From the NCBI GenBank assembly GCA_028279345.1, contig JANQNY010000058.1:1-55455 (forward strand): a stretch of 55,455 nucleotides of DNA, in the 5' to 3' direction. Source of the DNA: Geminicoccaceae bacterium (lineage in GTDB: Bacteria > Pseudomonadota > Alphaproteobacteria > Geminicoccales > Geminicoccaceae). Positions 25,488 through 34,553 of the stretch are shown here, piece by piece. The notes beneath the pieces are model-generated. The model was given only the letters and a program-made list of their open reading frames with translations. It was not told the origin of the DNA and did not search any database. The position numbers and the translations under genes were made by a program. Positions within the stretch are counted from its first letter, which is position 1. Every line of letters starts with the position of its first letter.

Positions 25488-27230
25488 CTAACGCATTGCT
25501 TCGACGGGTTCGATGCCCAAAACGCGTAAGCCACCCGCGAGCACCGTTCGCGCCGCTTCGAGGAGCGCCAGGCGTGCCCGCGTGAGGGTCGGCTCGTCCT
25601 CGACGAGAAAGCGTAGCGCCGCGTCCTCCTTGCCCCGCGTCCACAAGCGGTGGACGGCGCCGGCGAGTTCTTCGAGGTAGAACGCGATGCGGTGCGGCTC
25701 ACGCTGACTGGCAGCGGCCGCGATCACGCGCGGATACTGGGCGATCGCCTCCATCACGGCGCGCTCGCCGTCGTCCGTGAGCCGCTCCAGCTCCGCCTCG
25801 CCAAGCGCGTCGGTGGCGAGCCCCGCATCGCTCGCATGGCGAAACACCGAGCAAATCCGCGCATGCGCGTACTGCACGTAGAAGACCGGATTGTCCTTCG
25901 ACTGCTCGACCACCTTGCTGAGATCGAATTCGAGGGGCGCATCGTTGCGTCGCGTCAGCATGATGAACCGGACGACGTCCCGGCCCACCTCGTCGATCAC
26001 ATCCCGCAAGGTGACGATGCGCCCAGCGCGCTTCGACATCTTGAGCGGCTGGCCGCCGTCCATAAGTTGGACGAGCTGGCAGAGCTTGATTTCGAGGCTG
26101 CCCTCGCCGCCGGTGATGCCTTCGACGCCCGCCTTCATGCGCCGAACATAGCCCCCGTGGTCGGCGCCCCAGACGTCGATCATCTCCTTGAAGCCGCGCT
26201 CGAACTTGCCGAAGTGGTTGGCGATGTCGTTGGCGAAGTAGGTCCACTCACCGGTGGATCGCTTGAGCGGCCGGTCGGTATCATCGCCAAATGCGGTCGC
26301 GCGAAAAAGCAGTTGCTCTCGCGGTTCCCAATCTTCGACAGGCTTCCCCTTGGGCGGGTCGAGCGTGCCGATGTAGACGAGATCTTTGGCTTCGAGCGCC
26401 TCGATGCAGCGCTCGACGGTGCCGCGGGCGAGCAGGTCCGCTTCAGAGGTGAACACGTCGTGGCGCACGCCCAACGCGGCCAGGTCATCCTTGATGCGCG
26501 CCAGCATTGCGGTCGTGGCGAAGTCGCCGATCGGCGCGAGCCACTCTGCCTCGGGTGCCACGCGCCACCGCTCGCCATCGCGGGCTGCCAGGGCTTCCGC
26601 CACCGGCAAGAGATAGTCGCCTGGGTAGCAGCCCTCGGGAAGCGGCCCCGGCTCGTCGCCGAGCACTTCGAGGTAGCGGTGGTGCACCGACCGCGCGAGC
26701 AGCTCGATCTGCGCACCACCGTCATTGACGTAGTACTCGCGGGTGACGTCGAAGCCGACTGCCGCCAAGAGCGCCGCGAGGGCATCGCCAAACACCGTGC
26801 CACGACCGTGGCCGATGTGCAGCGGGCCCGTTGGGTTGGCCGAGCAGTACTCGACGTTGACGTGCTCGCCGAAGCCCAGATCACCCAGCCCGAACGCAGG
26901 CCCTTCGGCCAAGGCGGCACGGACAACGTTGTGAAACGCGGCGTCGGCGAGCCGGAGATTGACGAAGCCCGGCTTGGCGACGGTGGCCTCGACGACGCCC
27001 TCCACCCCGCGGAGTAGCTGGGCGAGCGGCTCGGCGATCGCCATCGGGTTCGTGCGCGCGGGCTTCGCCAGAACGAGCGCCGCGTTGGTCGCGATCTGGC
27101 CGTGGGCAGGATCGCGGGGTGGCTCGACCGCGACCGCGTCGAGCGACAGGCCGTCGGGCACGACGCCGTCATCCGCGAGCCGGCCGAGCGCCACCCGGAC
27201 TTCATGGGCAAAGTGGTCGAAGATGTTCAT
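25488..27230 (-). CDS. argS: Arginine--tRNA ligase
   Basis: Class I aminoacyl-tRNA synthetase of normal length (580 aa). The N-terminal Add-1 domain covers about 1-100. The HIGH motif is in NPTGPLHIGHGRGTVFGDAL near 113-132 and a KMSK motif in LKMSKRAGRIVTL near 376-388. The last 120 residues form the anticodon-binding domain ending in EPVEAMR, with the usual C-terminal Met-Arg. The start overlaps the dgt stop as ATGA. Confidence 0.97.
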   Translation of the reverse strand: MNIFDHFAHEVRVALGRLADDGVVPDGLSLDAVAVEPPRDPAHGQIATNAALVLAKPARTNPMAIAEPLAQLLRGVEGVVEATVAKPGFVNLRLADAAFHNVVRAALAEGPAFGLGDLGFGEHVNVEYCSANPTGPLHIGHGRGTVFGDALAALLAAVGFDVTREYYVNDGGAQIELLARSVHHRYLEVLGDEPGPLPEGCYPGDYLLPVAEALAARDGERWRVAPEAEWLAPIGDFATTAMLARIKDDLAALGVRHDVFTSEADLLARGTVERCIEALEAKDLVYIGTLDPPKGKPVEDWEPREQLLFRATAFGDDTDRPLKRSTGEWTYFANDIANHFGKFERGFKEMIDVWGADHGGYVRRMKAGVEGITGGEGSLEIKLCQLVQLMDGGQPLKMSKRAGRIVTLRDVIDEVGRDVVRFIMLTRRNDAPLEFDLSKVVEQSKDNPVFYVQYAHARICSVFRHASDAGLATDALGEAELERLTDDGERAVMEAIAQYPRVIAAAASQREPHRIAFYLEELAGAVHRLWTRGKEDAALRFLVEDEPTLTRARLALLEAARTVLAGGLRVLGIEPVEAMR

Positions 27231-28378
27231 GTGCGGACGTCGTCCAGGCGGGTCAGGCGGGTGTGCTCGTCGAGGGCAAACCGGTCGGTCATGCCCGCGA
27301 TGTAGTCGCGGACGGTGGCGATGGTGCGCGGTCCGGACGGCTCGTCGCAGCGCTGATGCCAGCGTGGTGGCAGGCAGTCGGGATCGGCGACGAGCACCTC
27401 GAACAACTCGCTCACGACCCGGCGCGCCTTCGCGGTCATGCGGTTGACCTTGTAGTGACGGTAGACGCGCCGTTGCAAGAACGCCTTGATCGCACCGATC
27501 GCCACTTGCATCTCGGGCGAGAAGGCGACGAGCGGGCCTGCCGCCCTGACATCGTCCACGTCACGGGGGTCGGCGCCTTCGATGAGCGTCCGGCTTGTGG
27601 CCACGAGGTCGGTGACCATCGCGTCCATGACGCGGCGGACGGTCTCGTGCACCTGGCGGTTCGGCTCCAGCGCCGGCCAAGCCTGCGCAACCGCCCGGGC
27701 CGCCGGGCCCACCACGGGCAGCTCCGTGAAATCGGCCGGCGCCAGCATGCCAGCTCGGAGGCCGTCGTCGAGGTCGTGATTGACGTAGGCGATGTCGTCC
27801 GCGATCGCCGCGATCTGCGCCTCGATCGGTGCCCGCCCCCCCAGCTCGATGGCGAACGCGGTCGCCAGCTCGCCGAAGAACGGCGGTACCGGAGGTGCTA
27901 GGGGACCGTTGTGCTGCACGAGGCCCTCGACCGTCTCGAAGGTCGGGTTGAGCCCGTCGAAGGCGGCATAGCGCTGCTCCAGGCGGGTGATGACCCGAAG
28001 CGTCTGGACATTGTGGTCGAAGCCGCCATGGCCCTCAAGGCAACGATCGAGCGCGTCCTCGCCGGCATGGCCGAAGGGGCTGTGGCCCAAATCGTGTGCG
28101 AGCGCGATCGCCTCGGCGAGGTCCTCGTCGACGCCGAGATGGCGGGCGACGGTCCGCGTGATCTGGGCGACTTCCAAGGAATGCGTGAGCCGCGTGCGGA
28201 AGTGGTCGCCGACGTGGTTGACGAACACTTGTGTCTTGTACTCGAGCCGCCGAAACGCGGTCGAATGTACGATGCGGTCGCGGTCACGCTGATAGACGGT
28301 CCGCAGCGGATGCTCGGGCTCGGCGACCAGCCGGCCGCGAGAGCGCTCGGCGTGGCAGGCATAGGGCGCGAGGGTCAT
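27227..28378 (-). CDS. dgt: dGTP triphosphohydrolase (HD domain)
   Basis: Deoxyguanosinetriphosphate triphosphohydrolase-like protein (383 aa) that cleaves dNTPs to nucleoside and triphosphate, limiting the dNTP pool. The N-terminal RDRDRIVHSTAFRRLEYKTQVF at about 31-52 is diagnostic. The HD metal site is His66 in THSLEV plus His95-Asp96 in AHDLGHSPFGHAGE. It is first in the dgt-argS-SPOR-nagZ run and overlaps argS by ATGA. Its exact nucleotide preference cannot be read from sequence. Confidence 0.93.
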   Translation of the reverse strand: MTLAPYACHAERSRGRLVAEPEHPLRTVYQRDRDRIVHSTAFRRLEYKTQVFVNHVGDHFRTRLTHSLEVAQITRTVARHLGVDEDLAEAIALAHDLGHSPFGHAGEDALDRCLEGHGGFDHNVQTLRVITRLEQRYAAFDGLNPTFETVEGLVQHNGPLAPPVPPFFGELATAFAIELGGRAPIEAQIAAIADDIAYVNHDLDDGLRAGMLAPADFTELPVVGPAARAVAQAWPALEPNRQVHETVRRVMDAMVTDLVATSRTLIEGADPRDVDDVRAAGPLVAFSPEMQVAIGAIKAFLQRRVYRHYKVNRMTAKARRVVSELFEVLVADPDCLPPRWHQRCDEPSGPRTIATVRDYIAGMTDRFALDEHTRLTRLDDVRT

Positions 28379-28620
28379 GCCGCCGATTCCAGGCAGGGGG
28401 CGCGGTTCGACGCGCTTCTGCCGTGCCTACCGCCGGGGTGCGATCGACACAATAGAGGCGAGGAAGATCGGTCGAGGCGGGCCACGGGACGCGAGCGACA
28501 CTTCCGACCGAGCGCTCGTGCGGTTGCGGCTCCGCTTGTCTTCTCACTACCCCGGTATTGTCGCTGTTCGATTTAGATCCCTGCGAATAGGCACCCTGCT
28601 AGAAAAGATAGTGCACCCAC

Positions 28621-29157
28621 GTGCAGAAGTCGCTGCCTACGGCGAACGTCCGGCACTGGGGTTTCTTCGTGCTGCTGTTGTTGTCGATTTTTGCTTGCTT
28701 CGTCCTCGTCGTGTTTCTTGTTGTGGCGTGGCTCGCGAGAGTTGCTGCGCGGCGATTGCCAGCGTGGGTTGGATGGCTAGCCGTCGCAGTCTCGTCGGTA
28801 TTCTGGTTGGCCATCGTGCTCTCGCTGTTGTTAAACATCTTCTGGGTGCCGACCCTCCCGTCCCAACCGCCGCTCGAGTTCCGAGAGGCGCATTGCTATC
28901 TTCCTAGTGACAAGATCCAGTGGGTCGAGTGTGGCCCTGAGGTGGCCTTCGGCCAGCTCCTGGCACGTCTCGCAAATCTCCTCTTCGGTATCCTGCTCTG
29001 GCTTTGGATGGGCGCAATGCCGCTTGCCTTGAGTGACATTCCGTCGGCTCTTTTCGCGGTTTGGCTGGTTCCGACGTTCGCGGGCGGCCTCGTGCTGGCG
29101 ACCATGCCCTATGCGTTGTGGCGTCGGCTCCTGCGATCCCGCCGCCAAAACGACTGA
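28621..29157 (+). CDS. Hypothetical membrane protein inserted between dgt and erpA
   Basis: Predicted protein of 178 aa from a GTG at 28621, with hydrophobic segments at about 15-40, 48-72, 105-132 and 137-165. Two Cys residues lie in the loop near 92-104. I do not recognise the family. The coding DNA is lower in GC than the neighbours and shows T-rich Leu/Val codon use. In related genomes dgt and the IscA-type gene are often direct divergent neighbours, so this gene may be an accessory insertion. The 242 bases upstream hold nothing else that I can name. Confidence 0.55.
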   Translation: MQKSLPTANVRHWGFFVLLLLSIFACFVLVVFLVVAWLARVAARRLPAWVGWLAVAVSSVFWLAIVLSLLLNIFWVPTLPSQPPLEFREAHCYLPSDKIQWVECGPEVAFGQLLARLANLLFGILLWLWMGAMPLALSDIPSALFAVWLVPTFAGGLVLATMPYALWRRLLRSRRQND

Positions 29158-29236
29158 ATCGGCTTGAGGAAGCTTGGCGAGGAGCGGCGCAGCGAACAAG
29201 CGCCCAAGCCGGGGCACGGACGGCCGTGGGCGCCGT

Positions 29237-29264
29237 TTGACAGCTCTCGCGCCGTGCCTACATT
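29237..29264 (+). promoter_or_regulatory. Candidate promoter for erpA-xthA
   Basis: A perfect TTGACA (29237-29242) is followed after 16 nt by TACATT (29259-29264), 35 nt before the erpA ATG. I see no obvious Fur or IscR operator by eye. Confidence 0.5.
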
Positions 29265-29298
29265 CAGGACCTGACTGATACCATTAGAGGCGGGTGTG

Positions 29299-29646
29299 AT
29301 GGGTGAAGCGACGTTGGGGGCACCCTTCACGGTCTCAGACCGTGCATTCACCCGTGTGCGCGGCATCATCGACCAAGAGCACGACAATGACCTGCAGCTC
29401 CGGATCACCGTTTCGGGCGGCGGCTGCTCGGGTTTCCAATACGGGTTCAATCTGGACGGCGAGCGCCAGCCGGATGACGTGGCAGTCGAGCGGGATGGCG
29501 TGCGCGTCGTCGTGGATGGCATGTCGCTCCTCTACCTGATGGGCGCCGAGGTGGACTTCGTCGAGGACCTGACCGGCTCCTACTTCTGCATCCAGAACCC
29601 CAATGCCGCCTCCTCGTGCGGCTGCGGCAACTCCTTTTCGATCTGA
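29299..29646 (+). CDS. erpA: Iron-sulfur cluster insertion protein, IscA/ErpA type
   Basis: A-type Fe-S carrier of 115 aa. The three conserved cysteines are present: Cys43 in SGGGCSGFQYGF and Cys107/Cys109 in the SSCGCGNSF tail. LTGSYFCIQNPNA before the tail is also characteristic. It passes clusters to apoproteins in the cytoplasm. A GTG directly before the ATG could also serve as start. It is separated from xthA by only 4 nt. ErpA and IscA cannot be told apart with certainty by sequence alone. Confidence 0.92.
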   Translation: MGEATLGAPFTVSDRAFTRVRGIIDQEHDNDLQLRITVSGGGCSGFQYGFNLDGERQPDDVAVERDGVRVVVDGMSLLYLMGAEVDFVEDLTGSYFCIQNPNAASSCGCGNSFSI

Positions 29647-29650
29647 GCAG

Positions 29651-30418
29651 GTGCGCGTCGCCACCTGGAACGTGAACTCGATCCGCAAGCGCCAGGATCA
29701 GGTGCTCGCCTGGGCGGAAAAGGTCGGGATCGACGTGCTCCTCCTGCAGGAGACCAAGGTCGCTGACGCGCAGTTCCCGACAGCGGCGTTCGAGGAGGCG
29801 GGCTTCACGCTCGCCATCTTCGGCGAGGCGCAACGAAACGGCGTCGCGATTGCCGCCAAGCACGCCATCGAAGATGTCGTCATAGGATTGGACGGTGAGG
29901 CGGAAGACCTCCAAGCCCGCTGGATCGAGGCCACCGTCGACGGGGCGCGCGTCGCCTCCGTCTACGTTCCCAACGGCACCACGGTCGGTTCCGATGCCTT
30001 CGCCTACAAGCTGCGTTACTTTGAGCGCCTGGGCGCGCGCCTCGACCGGGCCCTCGATGACAAAACCCCGCTCCTGGTCGGTGGCGACTACAACGTTGCG
30101 CCCGAACCGCTCGACGTTTGCGACCCCGCAGCTTGGGAGGGCGGTATCTGCTTTCACATGGACGAGCGGCGCGGCTGGCGGCGCCTCGTCAACCGCGGCT
30201 TCACCGACGCTTTCCGGGCCGTGCATCCGACTGAGCGCGTCTACTCCTTCTGGGAGCACCGCGGTCGCGCCTTTCAGACCAATGAGGGCGTCCGGATCGA
30301 CCACTTCCTCCTTGCCCCTCAACTCGCCGACCGGCTGAGCGATGCCCGCATCGACGCGGGCCCGCGCGGCGAGAAGGAAGCCTCCGACCACGCGCCCGTC
30401 TGGGTCGAGATCACCTGA
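29651..30418 (+). CDS. xthA: Exodeoxyribonuclease III
   Basis: AP endonuclease/3'-5' exonuclease for base-excision repair (255 aa from the GTG at 29651, which begins the family pattern RVATWNVNSI). Catalytic motifs are LLQETKV near 32-38 (Glu), GGDYNVAP near 145-152 (Asp, Asn), RIDHFLL and the C-terminal SDHAPV with the active His. It is translated with erpA. Acting at abasic sites, it complements the MutY glycosylase encoded at 45597-46682. Confidence 0.94.
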   Translation: MRVATWNVNSIRKRQDQVLAWAEKVGIDVLLLQETKVADAQFPTAAFEEAGFTLAIFGEAQRNGVAIAAKHAIEDVVIGLDGEAEDLQARWIEATVDGARVASVYVPNGTTVGSDAFAYKLRYFERLGARLDRALDDKTPLLVGGDYNVAPEPLDVCDPAAWEGGICFHMDERRGWRRLVNRGFTDAFRAVHPTERVYSFWEHRGRAFQTNEGVRIDHFLLAPQLADRLSDARIDAGPRGEKEASDHAPVWVEIT

Positions 30419-30433
30419 GCCGCAGATCGGCGG

Positions 30434-31027
30434 TCAGCGGATCACGATCGGATAGAGCGAGGCCACGAGCAGGACCGCCATCGTCACGTTGAAGGCGCGC
30501 AGGCGACGCGGCCGCGTGAGCAGGCGCCGCAGTTCTTGGCCCAGCAGCGCCCAGGCACTGACCGAGGGTACGTTGATCGCGCCGAAGACGAGCGCCACCA
30601 CAATGAGCGCGCCGAGGCTCTGCGAGGGTGCGTAAACCGTGACGGCCGTCAGCGCCATCGACCAGGCCTTCGGGTTGGCCCACTGGAACAGCGCTGCCTG
30701 CAAGAGGGTCAGCGGCCGTGCCGCAGCGGCGTCGGCGCTTGGGGCCGCAGCGGATGCGATGCGCCACGCGAGGTAGAGCAGATAGGCAACGGCCAGGACC
30801 TTGAGCAGGACGTAGGCCGCTGGATACGCGTCGAACACGCGCGCCAGGCCGGCGCCGATTAGGATCAGCAGGACGACGAACCCGAGGCCGATCCCAAGCA
30901 TGTGCGGGATCGTTCGCCAAAACCCGAAATTCGCGCCCGACGCCATCAGCATGAGGTTGTTCGGGCCGGGCGTGATCGAGGTGACGAACGCGAAGACGAC
31001 GAGCGGCAGTAGTGCGTCCCAGGTCAT
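30434..31027 (-). CDS. LysE/RhtB family amino-acid exporter
   Basis: Inner-membrane efflux protein of 197 aa with about six hydrophobic segments. The N-terminal FVTSITPGPNNLMLMASGANFG (about 14-35) is the hallmark of the family, as are FQWANPKAWSMAL near 113-125 and the conserved central helix with YLLYLAWRI. It probably exports an amino acid or derivative. It is divergent from an Lrp/AsnC-type regulator gene 72 nt away, which may control it. Confidence 0.9.
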   Translation of the reverse strand: MTWDALLPLVVFAFVTSITPGPNNLMLMASGANFGFWRTIPHMLGIGLGFVVLLILIGAGLARVFDAYPAAYVLLKVLAVAYLLYLAWRIASAAAPSADAAAARPLTLLQAALFQWANPKAWSMALTAVTVYAPSQSLGALIVVALVFGAINVPSVSAWALLGQELRRLLTRPRRLRAFNVTMAVLLVASLYPIVIR

Positions 31028-31028
31028 G

Positions 31029-31067
31029 ACGCAAGCCTATACGGCGCTGACAGGTTTTTTCTTGCGT
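31029..31067. promoter_or_regulatory. 7-bp inverted repeat in lysE/lrp divergent gap
   Basis: ACGCAAG (31029-31035) and CTTGCGT (31061-31067) are perfect inverted repeats 25 nt apart, and they flank the likely -10 box of the exporter gene (TATAGG on the minus strand). This is a candidate operator of the neighbouring Lrp/AsnC regulator. Confidence 0.4.
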
Positions 31068-31086
31068 TCTGAGCCTCTACCGCAGA

Positions 31087-31099
31087 TTGTTCACAACAA
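31087..31099. promoter_or_regulatory. Palindrome TTGTT-CAC-AACAA next to lrp start
   Basis: A 5-bp perfect inverted repeat with a 3-nt centre ends exactly at the base before the ATG at 31100, in the place where an SD would normally be. It may be an autoregulatory site. No SD is visible, so translation may begin on a leaderless or very short leader. Confidence 0.4.
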
Positions 31100-31552
31100 A
31101 TGAAGCTAGCGGATGATATTGACGAAAGAATCGTGCGCGAGCTGGCTGGCCATGGTCGGATCAGCAATGTCGATCTCGCTCAGCGCGTCGGGCTCTCGCC
31201 CTCAGCGTGCCTGAGACGCGTGCGCGAGCTGGAGCGGTCCGGCGTCATCGTCGGCTATCGGGCCGTGCTCGACCGGACGGCGCTCGGCTCCACCTTCACG
31301 GCCTATGTCGGCGTCGGTCTGAACGACCACTCCAAGGCCGCGCAGGAGGCGTTCGAGCGCGCGGTGGCGCACGCGCCCGAGGTCCGCGAATGCCACAACG
31401 TGACCGGCAATATCGAGTATCTGCTGCGCGTCGAAACGCAGGACTTGGCAGCCTACAAGGTGTTCCACAGCGACGTGTTGGGCACACTCCCCCAGGTTCG
31501 ATCGCTCGCTTCCTACGTCGTGATGGGCTCAGCCAAGGACGAGCGCGCCTGA
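31100..31552 (+). CDS. Lrp/AsnC family transcriptional regulator
   Basis: DNA-binding regulator of 150 aa. The N-terminal winged helix-turn-helix includes DERIVRELAGHGRISNVDLAQRVGLSPSACLRRV split at about 6-39. The RAM effector/oligomerisation domain spans about 65-145, with VRECHNVTGNIEYLLRVE. The amino-acid ligand is unknown. Divergence from a LysE-type exporter resembles ArgP/Lrp-exporter pairs, so control of that exporter is the natural guess. The class II aldolase-type gene starts 60 nt downstream. Confidence 0.92.
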   Translation: MKLADDIDERIVRELAGHGRISNVDLAQRVGLSPSACLRRVRELERSGVIVGYRAVLDRTALGSTFTAYVGVGLNDHSKAAQEAFERAVAHAPEVRECHNVTGNIEYLLRVETQDLAAYKVFHSDVLGTLPQVRSLASYVVMGSAKDERA

Positions 31553-31612
31553 GCGACCATGGACCGTCGGTCGTGCTACGATGGCGAGGGAAGGGATAGG
31601 GAGGAGAACGGC

Positions 31613-32353
31613 ATGGCGACCGTGTTGCGGCCCAACATCGAACACTGGCACGAGCGTGTGGACCTCGCCGCGGCGTTCCGCTGGACGGCGCGGCTCGACC
31701 TGCACGAGGGCGTCTCCAACCACTTCTCCGTCGCCGTCGACGACAGGCATTTCCTCATCAATCCCAAGAATCGCCACTTCTCCAGGATCAAGGCGTCGGA
31801 GCTGGTCCTCTGCGACGCCTACGATGCACGCACGGCGGACCGGCCGGATGCCCCCGAGCGGACCGCCTGGGCGCTGCACGGCGCCATTCATCGCAACGTC
31901 CCGGGCGCTGCCTGCGTCCTGCACGTGCACTCGCCCTACGCGACCGCGCTCGCCTGCCTGGAGGACAGCACGCTCCCGCCTCTCGATCAGAACGCCACCC
32001 GCTTCTTCGAGAGGGTCGCAGTCGACGAGGCCTATGGCGGCATGGGTCTCGGCGACGAGGCGGAGCGGTGCAGCCTGGCATTCGGCGGGAGGCCGCACCT
32101 GCTGATGGGCAATCATGGGCTCATGATCACCGGCCCGACCGTCCCCCTGGCCTTCGACGAGCTCTACTACTTCGAACGCGCCGCGCGGACCTACCTGACG
32201 GCGCTAGCGACGGGGCGTCCCCTGCGCATCCTGTCCGACGAGGTCGCGCGCACGACCCGGGGCGAGTGGTTCGAGCAACCCGACCAAGCGGAAAACCATC
32301 TGGCCGAGCTCAAGGCGATCCTGGACGAGGAGGGTTCCGACTACGCAAGCTGA
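31613..32353 (+). CDS. Class II aldolase/adducin family protein
   Basis: Protein of 246 aa with the class II aldolase fold. The ATG at 31613 has GGGAGGAG just upstream. The zinc ligands are visible as His104 and His106 in [13 protein letters not shown] and His168 in [34 protein letters not shown] at 37-60 matches the phosphate/substrate side of the family. Members act on sugar phosphates, hydroxy-ketoacids or pantoate-type compounds, and the substrate here is unknown. It lies downstream of the Lrp-type regulator on the same strand. Confidence 0.88.
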   Translation: MATVLRPNIEHWHERVDLAAAFRWTARLDLHEGVSNHFSVAVDDRHFLINPKNRHFSRIKASELVLCDAYDARTADRPDAPERTAWALHGAIHRNVPGAACVLHVHSPYATALACLEDSTLPPLDQNATRFFERVAVDEAYGGMGLGDEAERCSLAFGGRPHLLMGNHGLMITGPTVPLAFDELYYFERAARTYLTALATGRPLRILSDEVARTTRGEWFEQPDQAENHLAELKAILDEEGSDYAS

Positions 32354-32475
32354 CGACCATCCTGCCCGACCATGGATCGCGCCGGCTCGGACAACGCTGC
32401 CGGACGGATCGGCTCGCGCACCTCTCGGCGCAAGGCTGGGCCGGGCGAGCGAAACGCGCAGGTGGTAGCGGAGCC

Positions 32476-32931
32476 ATGGATTGGCACGGGATCGTCTTGG
32501 TTCCAGAGATCGATCAGGCGCTTAGGCTCGGAGCGGCTGCGCTGCTGAGTGGGTGCATAGGCCTCGAGCGGGAGTTGCGCGCGCAGCCGGCGGGGCTGCG
32601 CACCCACATGTTGATCGGCCTCGCTGCAGCCCTCTTCACCGTCGTTGCGATCGATTTTGCGGAACAGCTCCAACAGTCGGGCCGCGGCTTCGGCGTCGAC
32701 CCCCTGCGCGCTACCGAGGCGGTGACGGCGGGCGTCGCCTTTGTCGCTGCCGGGGCCATCATCCGCTCGAGCGGCAAGGTCCAGCATCTGACGACCGGGG
32801 CAGCGCTCTGGGCCGCCGGCGCGGTCGGGCTCGCCTGCGGCGCCGGCTATGTGGGGTTGGCAGCACTCGCCACGCTGATCGGGCTTGTGGTCCTTCGAGC
32901 GCTCGCCTGGCTGGAGCGGCACCTCCGATGA
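32476..32931 (+). CDS. MgtC/SapB family membrane protein
   Basis: Small polytopic membrane protein (151 aa), the N-terminal MgtC domain only. The family signature [33 protein letters not shown] at about 24-56 and [22 protein letters not shown] near 76-97 are clear. Four or five hydrophobic segments are present. MgtC proteins influence ATP synthase activity and low-magnesium growth in pathogens; the role in free-living bacteria is unclear. A convergent FAH-type gene ends 3 nt after it. Confidence 0.9.
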   Translation: MDWHGIVLVPEIDQALRLGAAALLSGCIGLERELRAQPAGLRTHMLIGLAAALFTVVAIDFAEQLQQSGRGFGVDPLRATEAVTAGVAFVAAGAIIRSSGKVQHLTTGAALWAAGAVGLACGAGYVGLAALATLIGLVVLRALAWLERHLR

Positions 32932-32934
32932 GGC

Positions 32935-33702
32935 TCAGACGGCGGTGAACGTCACGTGGCCGAACGGCCCGAAATCGGCTTCGGCCCTCTGGTGGGGCGC
33001 CAGAGCAGCGATGCCCGTGCATGTGCCGGTGCTGACCAGATCGCCCGCGCGCAAGGCCACGCCCTGGCGCGTCAGCCAAACGAGCGCCTCGCGGGGATGG
33101 CCCAGGACATCGCTGCCGCGGCCGCGGGCGACTTCGGTGCCGTCGACGCGGGCCACAACCGTCGCTTCGGACAGTGCATCGAGCGGCGGCGGCATCAGCG
33201 GTGCGCCCAGCACCAGGCCGTGATTGAAGCCGAGGTCGGCCCGGGCCAGCCGGGCGTTGCCCATGCCGTCCAGCGCCTGCCGCGTGGCGACAAGCTCGAT
33301 CGCCGGGACGACCGCGTCGATGGCGATCGCCAGCTGGTCGCGTCGATAGCCCCCCTCCCGCGGCGGCAGGTCGGCGCCGATCCTGAGGGCGAACTCGCAT
33401 TCGAAGCCGCGGAAGCCGGCAGGCAGGTCGAGATGCGCCCCGTCTTCCCACACCCGGTCTTCGAACACCGGGCCGAAGAACGGCTCGTGCGTCTGCATGA
33501 TCGCCTGGGCCCGCGCACTCGTGGCACCGATCTTCCAACCGGCCAGCGGTGCCTCGACCGCACTGATGGCCGCTGCCTGCACCGCCGCGGCGAGCGCGTC
33601 GTCGCCGGCCACCTCCGCCGGAAGCGGCGCCATCAGTCGCCCGCGAACGAACGCCTCCGCGAGCGCCCGCGCAGCGTGGTCGACCTGGGCCATACCGGCC
33701 AT
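32935..33702 (-). CDS. Fumarylacetoacetate hydrolase-fold 2-keto-4-pentenoate hydratase type
   Basis: FAH-fold enzyme of 255 aa, close in layout to MhpD/HpaH hydratases. The ATG at 33702 is used; an in-frame ATG at 33693 is equally possible, as no clear SD precedes either. The Mg-binding acidic pair lies in GFECEFALRIG (Glu101, Glu103), with WKIGATS near 56-62 and the late GDLVSTGTCTG loop. It would add water to a 2-oxopent-4-enoate-like product of aromatic ring cleavage, but no such pathway genes are nearby. It follows the universal stress gene after 5 nt. Confidence 0.85.
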   Translation of the reverse strand: MAGMAQVDHAARALAEAFVRGRLMAPLPAEVAGDDALAAAVQAAAISAVEAPLAGWKIGATSARAQAIMQTHEPFFGPVFEDRVWEDGAHLDLPAGFRGFECEFALRIGADLPPREGGYRRDQLAIAIDAVVPAIELVATRQALDGMGNARLARADLGFNHGLVLGAPLMPPPLDALSEATVVARVDGTEVARGRGSDVLGHPREALVWLTRQGVALRAGDLVSTGTCTGIAALAPHQRAEADFGPFGHVTFTAV

Positions 33703-33707
33703 CGGCG

Positions 33708-34535
33708 TCAGGAGGTGAGCAGCGTCGGCACGGTCATACTTTCGAGCACCGACCGGGTGGCGCCGCCTAGCACCCATTCCCGCAGCCGCGTGTGACCGTA
33801 GGCGCCCATCACTAGGCAGTCGGCGTCGTAGTCCGCGACACTCGACAACAGCACCTCACCGACGGGCACACCGGCCGAGACCGTGTGGTGGGCATCGGCC
33901 GTGATGCCGTGGCGAACGAGCTGTGTCGCCTTGTCCATCACCTGCGCATCGCTGCCGTCCGGCGGGTCGATCTGCAGGAGCACGACCCGCTCGGCGTCGA
34001 CCAACAGCGGCAGCGCCGCACGCACGGCGCGCGAACTCTCGCGGCTGTCGTTCCAGGCGACCACGACGGTGCGCGGCAGCGAGGGGAAGTGACCAATTCG
34101 CGGCACGAGCAGAACAGGACAGCCGCCGTCCAGGATCACCCGCTCGACGAGGCTCGCGTCCGGAAAGACGGCGCCCTCCTCGCCCTGCGGAACCACGAGA
34201 AGATCGGCGTAGCGGCCATGCTTGGCGAGCACCGCCGACGGCTCGCCCTCCTCGGTGCGCCACTCGACCGAGAGGCCGGACGCCCGAAACCGCTCCTCGA
34301 ACGCCTTGTGCAACTCATCGGCGCGGCGTTCCGCCGCCTGCCGCTGCGCTTCGACCATGTCGGCCTCGACGGGGCCAGCTAGCTCGCCGAGGCTTGGTGG
34401 CAGATAGGGAGGCTCCGACGGGTGCAGACCGATCAGGTGGCCGTCGTGGCGGCGCACCAACCCCTCGGCAAGCCCCAGACGCTCCTCACGATTGGCATCT
34501 ACGTCGACGTGAACGACGACGGTCTTGAACGCCAT
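33708..34535 (-). CDS. Universal stress protein with two UspA domains
   Basis: Cytoplasmic protein of 275 aa made of two UspA-like halves (about 1-145 and 150-275). The second half carries VMGAYGHTRLREWVLGGATRSVL, close to the G-2x-G-9x-G ATP-binding pattern, although Gly replaces the usual Ser/Thr after the last Gly. The first half lacks a clear copy. Tandem Usp proteins are common in alphaproteobacteria; the function is stress survival in a broad sense. A gap of 5 nt to the FAH-type gene suggests cotranscription. Confidence 0.9.
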   Translation of the reverse strand: MAFKTVVVHVDVDANREERLGLAEGLVRRHDGHLIGLHPSEPPYLPPSLGELAGPVEADMVEAQRQAAERRADELHKAFEERFRASGLSVEWRTEEGEPSAVLAKHGRYADLLVVPQGEEGAVFPDASLVERVILDGGCPVLLVPRIGHFPSLPRTVVVAWNDSRESSRAVRAALPLLVDAERVVLLQIDPPDGSDAQVMDKATQLVRHGITADAHHTVSAGVPVGEVLLSSVADYDADCLVMGAYGHTRLREWVLGGATRSVLESMTVPTLLTS

Positions 34536-34553
34536 GCGGCCTCCCTTGGCTCA

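Noticed and set aside
32476..32931. MgtC regulation by a magnesium riboswitch upstream
   Set aside because: Only about 120 nt lie between the aldolase stop and the MgtC ATG, and I could not draw a conserved structure there.
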